A stretch of DNA of 8,111 nucleotides from Actinomycetota bacterium (GTDB taxonomy: Bacteria > Actinomycetota > Humimicrobiia > Humimicrobiales > Humimicrobiaceae): contig PWSB01000012.1 in the NCBI GenBank assembly GCA_003563375.1, forward strand, positions 1-8,111. The letters run 5' to 3'. Positions 4,324 through 8,111 of this stretch are shown here, piece after piece. The notes beneath the pieces were generated by a model. The model was not told the origin of the DNA. It ran no database searches and saw nothing but the letters and a program-made list of their open reading frames with translations. Position 1 is the first letter of the stretch. Each line of letters begins with the position of its first letter. The translations under genes were made by a program, and so were the position numbers.

Positions 4324-5727
4324 TTGGATTATAAGATACATGATGTAAAGAAGGAAAAAAATTCAGTAACACTTGATGTAGAAGTCACTAATAAATATTT
4401 GAATAAGGCTGCGGGGAAAGCATATAAGAAGATCTCCCAGCAGGCAAAAATACCTGGTTTTAGGAAGGGCAAGGTCCCCTACCAGGTCATAGACGTAAAT
4501 TTCGGCAAGCAGTATGTCCTAAATGAGGCAGCCAGCATAGCCATATCTGAACTTTATGCCCAAATACTGGACAATGCTAAAATAAACCCGATAGATTATC
4601 CGAAGGTCAATTTCAAACAGATCGAGGAAAGCAAGCCTTTGAAGGTAGAGCTCAATATACCGGTGGAACCTAAGGTGGAAGCCCCTGATTATAAGGGGAT
4701 AGAGGTGTCTGCTGCTCCTGTAGAGGTCAAGGACCAGGAGGTAGAGAGACATATTGAACATATGAGGGAGAGGTTTTCTTCCCTTGAGCCTGTTGAAGAG
4801 GACAGGAGCGCTCAAAAAGGCGATTATGTCACCATTGACTTCCAGGGAAGAGTGGACGGCAAAGAGCTGGAAGACAGCAAGGCCGATGATTTTGTATTGG
4901 AGATCGGTTCAAAGACCCTTACCCCCCAATTCGAAGACTCGATAGCCGGTATGAAAAAAGGTGAACAGAAAAAAGTCCAGTTCACGCTGCCCCAGCAGAT
5001 AGAAAGGGCTGACCTAGCCGGCAAAGAAGCTGAGTTTGATGTAAAGCTAAAAGAGATAAAGAAAAAAATAGTGCCGGAGATAGATAAGGAATTCTTAAAA
5101 AATGCAGGTGACTACGAGAACAAGGAAGAATTTGTAAAAGAAATAAGAGAAAATATTGCCCAGAAAAAAGAAGAATCCAGAAAAGAAGAGATCGTGGGCA
5201 AAATAATAGCCAAACTTATAGAAAAAGCGGATATTTCAGCTCCGACTGCAATGGTGAAAAATAGGGCCAGGCAGCTCAAAGAAGAGTTTGAGAAAAATCT
5301 TAAGGCGCAGAACATATCCAAACAGAACTATTTGAAGGCGGCCCAAGTCAATGAATCAGTACTGGATGAGCAGTTCAATAAAAGGGCTGAGGTCGAGGTC
5401 AAGCAGTATCTTCTGTTTAAGGCTTTAGAAGAAAAAGAAAAACAGAAGATCGAGCCAAAGACCGATGATTTAAACAAAGAGGCTCAACAGATCCTGGAGA
5501 GATACCAGAAGGAAGAAGAGAAAAAGAAGGTAAAAGAGTTTTTGGATTCTCCTCACGGCAAGGAAAACCTTGCTTCTTCCTTGAGAAGGAAAAACATGGT
5601 GGACCTTCTGGTAAAAAATGCCAAGGTAGTCGAGAAAGAGGAAAAACCCGAGGGTAAAAAGATCATTACCCCTGAGGGCAAAAAAGCCGACGCCGATAAG
5701 AAATTGTGGACGCCAAACCAAAAATAA
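4324..5727 (+). CDS. tig: Trigger factor, ribosome-associated chaperone and prolyl isomerase
   Basis: The 467-residue protein binds at the ribosomal exit tunnel, shields nascent chains and can isomerise prolyl bonds. Residues 1 to about 115 form the ribosome-binding domain with the signature GFRKGKVP (45-52), which docks on ribosomal protein uL23. Residues about 165-250 are the FKBP-type isomerase domain (KGDYVTIDFQGRVDG, GSKTLTPQFEDSIAGMKKGE). The rest is the helical chaperone body, rich in Lys and Glu. It aligns with the E. coli end at VDLLVKNAKVVEKE (426-439). About 28 further residues (ending KKLWTPNQK) extend past that point, making it longer than the E. coli protein (432). It starts at TTG. 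It is first in the operon and clpP follows after 15 bp, a linkage seen in many bacteria that couples folding to ClpXP proteolysis. Confidence 0.96.
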   Translation: MDYKIHDVKKEKNSVTLDVEVTNKYLNKAAGKAYKKISQQAKIPGFRKGKVPYQVIDVNFGKQYVLNEAASIAISELYAQILDNAKINPIDYPKVNFKQIEESKPLKVELNIPVEPKVEAPDYKGIEVSAAPVEVKDQEVERHIEHMRERFSSLEPVEEDRSAQKGDYVTIDFQGRVDGKELEDSKADDFVLEIGSKTLTPQFEDSIAGMKKGEQKKVQFTLPQQIERADLAGKEAEFDVKLKEIKKKIVPEIDKEFLKNAGDYENKEEFVKEIRENIAQKKEESRKEEIVGKIIAKLIEKADISAPTAMVKNRARQLKEEFEKNLKAQNISKQNYLKAAQVNESVLDEQFNKRAEVEVKQYLLFKALEEKEKQKIEPKTDDLNKEAQQILERYQKEEEKKKVKEFLDSPHGKENLASSLRRKNMVDLLVKNAKVVEKEEKPEGKKIITPEGKKADADKKLWTPNQK

Positions 5728-5742
5728 GGAAGCGGGGTACCG

Positions 5743-6333
5743 ATGTATAATAATTACTTAGTTCCCATGGTTATCGAGCAGACAAACCGTGGAGAGAGAT
5801 CATTTGATATTTATTCCAGGCTGCTCAAAGAGAGGATCATCTTTTTGGGTGTGGGCATAGACGATAATGTGGCCAACCTGGTCATGGCTCAGCTGCTTCA
5901 TCTTGAGGCTGAAGAACCTGAAAAGGATATACAATTATATATCAACAGTCCTGGAGGGATTGTTACCGCGGCATTGGCCGTGTATGATACGATGCAATTC
6001 ATAAAATCTCCCGTGTCCACCATATGCATAGGCCAGGCTGCTAGTGCAGCGGCTGTACTGCTGCTGGCAGGAGAAAAGGGAAAGAGGTTTTCTCTTCCCA
6101 ATTCCAGGGTGCTTTTGCACCAGCCTTCGGGAGGGGTTACCGGCACCACTATGGATGTGGAGATACACACCAGGGAAATGGTAAGGATAAGGGCTCTTTT
6201 AAATGAGATAATAGCCAAACATACTGACCAGGATTTAAAAAAAGTCGAAACCGATACTGAAAGGGATTTTATACTTACTGCTGAGGGATCCAAAGATTAC
6301 GGGATCATTGATGAAGTAATTTATAAAAAATAA
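5743..6333 (+). CDS. clpP: ATP-dependent Clp protease proteolytic subunit ClpP
   Basis: The 196-residue serine protease (family S14) forms a barrel of two heptamers whose inner chamber degrades proteins fed by an AAA+ unfoldase. The triad is Ser101 (QAASAAA), His126 (LLHQPSGG) and Asp175 (TERD). The spacings of 25 and 49 are identical to E. coli S111, H136, D185. The substrate-stabilising INSPGG (68-72) and the dimerising handle helix (TREMVRIRALLNEI) are present. The N-terminus has VPMVIEQTNRGERSFDIYSRLL, the axial loop and docking region typical of ClpP, with little or no propeptide. The residues after the nucleophile are AAA instead of the common MGA. AAGGAAG (5726-5732) overlaps the tig stop and precedes the ATG, so translation may be coupled. 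The next gene, clpX, supplies its partner. Confidence 0.97.
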   Translation: MYNNYLVPMVIEQTNRGERSFDIYSRLLKERIIFLGVGIDDNVANLVMAQLLHLEAEEPEKDIQLYINSPGGIVTAALAVYDTMQFIKSPVSTICIGQAASAAAVLLLAGEKGKRFSLPNSRVLLHQPSGGVTGTTMDVEIHTREMVRIRALLNEIIAKHTDQDLKKVETDTERDFILTAEGSKDYGIIDEVIYKK

Positions 6334-6340
6334 TAATAAG

Positions 6341-6347
6341 AAGGAAG
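6341..6347 (+). promoter_or_regulatory. Shine-Dalgarno fixing the TTG start of clpX
   Basis: AAGGAAG, 9 bases before TTG 6357, supports this start. The reading begins just before the zinc-binding domain, as expected for ClpX, and no ATG lies in frame ahead of the first zinc cysteine. Confidence 0.65.
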
Positions 6348-6356
6348 TGTTTAATA

Positions 6357-7628
6357 TTGGAAAAAGACGACAAAAGGAGTAATTTCCTAAAATGCTCATT
6401 TTGTGGAAAATCCCAGAACCAGGTAAAGAAACTTATTGCCGGTCCTGGGGTTTATGTTTGTGATGAATGTATCGACCTCTGCAATGAAATACTCGAAGAG
6501 GAGCTTGGTGAAGAAAAAAAACTTGATTTTACCAACCTCCCCAAGCCGAGCAAGATCTATTCTGTTCTAAATGATTATGTGGTAGGCCAGCATTCCGCCA
6601 AAAAACTTCTGTCAGTTGCAGTCTATAATCATTACAAGAGAATAAAATACGGCAGCAGTGCTAAAAAGGATGATGTAGAGCTCCAAAAAAGTAATATTCT
6701 GCTCATGGGCCCAACTGGCTGCGGCAAGACCTTGCTGGCACAGACCCTTGCCAGGATACTTAACGTACCTTTCTGCATAGCTGATGCTACGGCTTTGACA
6801 GAGGCCGGTTATGTGGGTGAGGATGTGGAGAATATACTTCTCAAGCTCATACAGGCTTCTGATTTTGACATTAAAAAAGCAGAGACAGGCATTATATATA
6901 TAGATGAACTGGACAAGATCAGCAGGAAAGCTGACAACCCCTCTATTACCAGGGATGTTTCAGGGGAAGGGGTGCAGCAGGCCCTGCTTAAGATCCTCGA
7001 AGGCACGGAAGCCAATGTCCCTCCACATGGAGGAAGAAAACATCCGCAGCAGGATTTTATACAGATAAATACATCAAATATCCTTTTTATATGCGGAGGC
7101 TCGTTTTCGGGTTTGGAAAAGATAATAGAAAGCAGAGTAAATAAAAAGAGCATAGGCTTTACCGCTGACAGGGTCCCCGGTAAATCTGAAAAAATAGACT
7201 GGCTGCTTCCCCAGGCTATGCCTGAGGACCTTCTGAAATTCGGACTGATACCCGAGCTTATAGGCAGGCTCCCAGTCATGGCTACACTGTCAAACCTAAA
7301 CGACAAGGACCTTATAAGGATATTGACGGAGCCAAAAAATGCTCTGGTAAAACAATATTCCAAGATTTTTGAGATGGATGATGTCCAGCTGGAGATAGAG
7401 GAGGACGCTCTTGCCGCTATTGCCAAACAGGCTATGAGAAGGGGCACGGGAGCAAGGGGTTTGAGGTCTATAATGGAAGAGACCATGACCGATATCATGT
7501 TTACTATACCGGATCAAAAGGATGCAGCTAAATGCGTTATAAACAGGGAGGTTGTACAAAAAAAGGTTCCTCCGGTTTTGATTAAAGGGGATAGCAAACA
7601 GGTAAAGAGCAGAAAGAAACTTGCTTGA
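6357..7628 (+). CDS. clpX: ATP-dependent Clp protease ATP-binding subunit ClpX
   Basis: The 423-residue AAA+ unfoldase forms a hexamer that recognises, unfolds and threads substrates into ClpP. Residues 13-38 are the C4 zinc-binding dimerisation domain (CSFC at 13-16, CDEC at 35-38). The AAA+ core has Walker A GPTGCGKT (118-125), pore loop 1 GYVG (151-154), Walker B IIYIDELDK (179-187, with Asp183 and Glu184), the RKH pore loop (GGRKHP, 225-230), the ClpP-docking IGF tripeptide (266-268), arginine finger Arg304 (LIGRLP) and sensor 2 GARGLR (365-370). Length and motifs are fully standard, so it should be active. The gene starts at TTG 23 bp after clpP and ends in TGA one base before valS. Confidence 0.98.
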   Translation: MEKDDKRSNFLKCSFCGKSQNQVKKLIAGPGVYVCDECIDLCNEILEEELGEEKKLDFTNLPKPSKIYSVLNDYVVGQHSAKKLLSVAVYNHYKRIKYGSSAKKDDVELQKSNILLMGPTGCGKTLLAQTLARILNVPFCIADATALTEAGYVGEDVENILLKLIQASDFDIKKAETGIIYIDELDKISRKADNPSITRDVSGEGVQQALLKILEGTEANVPPHGGRKHPQQDFIQINTSNILFICGGSFSGLEKIIESRVNKKSIGFTADRVPGKSEKIDWLLPQAMPEDLLKFGLIPELIGRLPVMATLSNLNDKDLIRILTEPKNALVKQYSKIFEMDDVQLEIEEDALAAIAKQAMRRGTGARGLRSIMEETMTDIMFTIPDQKDAAKCVINREVVQKKVPPVLIKGDSKQVKSRKKLA

Positions 7629-7629
7629 T

Positions 7630-8111
7630 ATGTTTACAAAAATAGAGGGAAGCTACAGCCCCGCCAGTTTTGAAAAGGATATATACAGCTACTGGGAAAA
7701 AAAAGAATATTTCCATACCCCCGTAGACCCAAAGAAAAAACCTTTTTCAATAGTGATCCCGCCGCCTAATATAACCGGGCAGCTTCACATCGGGCATGCC
7801 TTAAATAACAGCCTTCAGGATGTGATAATAAGATATAAAAGGATGTCAGGCTATAATGCCTGCTGGATACCCGGTGTAGACCATGCGGGGATTGCCACCC
7901 AGAATGTGGTGGAAAGATACCTTGAGAAAAAAGGAATTACAAGGGATGACCTTGGAAGGGAAGATTTTGTCAGGGAGGTCTGGAAGTGGAAAGATAAATA
8001 TGGTGACAGGATAATCTACCAGCTAAAAAGGTTGGGATGCTCCTGTGACTGGTCCAGGCAGAGGTTTACCATGGACGAAGGGTATGCCCGGGCGGTAACC
8101 AGAGAGTTTAA
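7630..8111 (+). CDS. valS: Valyl-tRNA synthetase, 5' part (runs off the window)
   Basis: An open frame of 160 codons runs from ATG 7630 to the window edge. It is the N-terminus of a class I aminoacyl-tRNA synthetase charging tRNA-Val. Diagnostic segments are YSYWEKKEYF (about 19-28), IPPPNITGQLHIGHAL with the HIGH signature at 53-56, PGVDHAGIATQ (81-91) and RLGCSCDWSRQRFTMDE (134-150), all characteristic of ValS rather than IleS or LeuS. The full protein is usually about 880-950 residues, so the editing domain, the KMSKS loop and the C-terminus are outside. The ATG lies one base after the clpX stop, and only a weak ribosome site is visible inside the clpX end, so translational coupling is likely. 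Confidence 0.95.
   Translation, partial: MFTKIEGSYSPASFEKDIYSYWEKKEYFHTPVDPKKKPFSIVIPPPNITGQLHIGHALNNSLQDVIIRYKRMSGYNACWIPGVDHAGIATQNVVERYLEKKGITRDDLGREDFVREVWKWKDKYGDRIIYQLKRLGCSCDWSRQRFTMDEGYARAVTREF

Noticed and set aside
6809..7498. 229-residue minus-strand ORF inside clpX
   Set aside because: clpX is fully conserved on the plus strand. The antisense frame is open only because of codon bias and has no domain-like features.

Overview
This is a bacterial chromosomal segment of moderate GC with AT-rich intergenic spacers. Codon use favours ATA for isoleucine and AGG/AGA for arginine. UAA and UGA both act as stops, since clpX ends in TGA. TTG is used as a start codon for at least tig and clpX. 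The gene order tig-clpP-clpX-valS and the lipoprotein architecture fit a Gram-positive-like or deep-branching candidate lineage (Firmicutes, Chloroflexi or Actinobacteria-related), but the window has no marker that fixes the phylum.

Layout. (1) Positions 1-1126, plus strand: a decaying block. It holds a short ORF fragment with an in-frame TGA, a winged-HTH protein of replication-initiator or phage-regulator type cut from its C-terminal half by an in-frame TAA, a frameshifted remainder of that half, and a RuvC-like resolvase keeping only its N-terminal half. These look like remains of a mobile or phage-derived element. (2) 1127-2863, minus strand: a large lipoprotein combining a solute-binding-like N-terminal region with a CapA/PgsA-type metallophosphatase-like domain. 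It meets the RuvC remnant tail to tail with 11 bp between them. (3) 3062-3569, plus strand: five tRNA genes, Arg(TCT), His(GTG), Arg(TCG), Lys(CTT) and Leu(TAG), all with encoded CCA. The two Arg genes are near copies of each other. (4) 3583-4104, minus strand: a bacterioferritin-like protein with a complete ferroxidase centre and the haem-ligand Met. (5) 4105-4323: a divergent promoter region. (6) 4324 to the window end, plus strand: a tight proteostasis operon of tig (trigger factor), clpP, clpX and the 5' part of valS, with gaps of 15, 23 and 1 bp.

How the genes work together. Trigger factor meets nascent chains at the ribosome, and ClpX unfolds proteins and feeds them to ClpP. ClpX carries the IGF loop that docks on ClpP, and ClpP has its full Ser-His-Asp triad. 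valS is appended with almost no gap, so it is probably co-transcribed. The tRNA cluster and the ferritin are ordinary housekeeping neighbours. I see no CRISPR array, intact insertion sequence or riboswitch. No wholly new system is evident. The most unusual items are the decayed element, the lipoprotein whose CapA domain lacks the usual first metal Asp, and the Arg tRNA pair with a changed anticodon.
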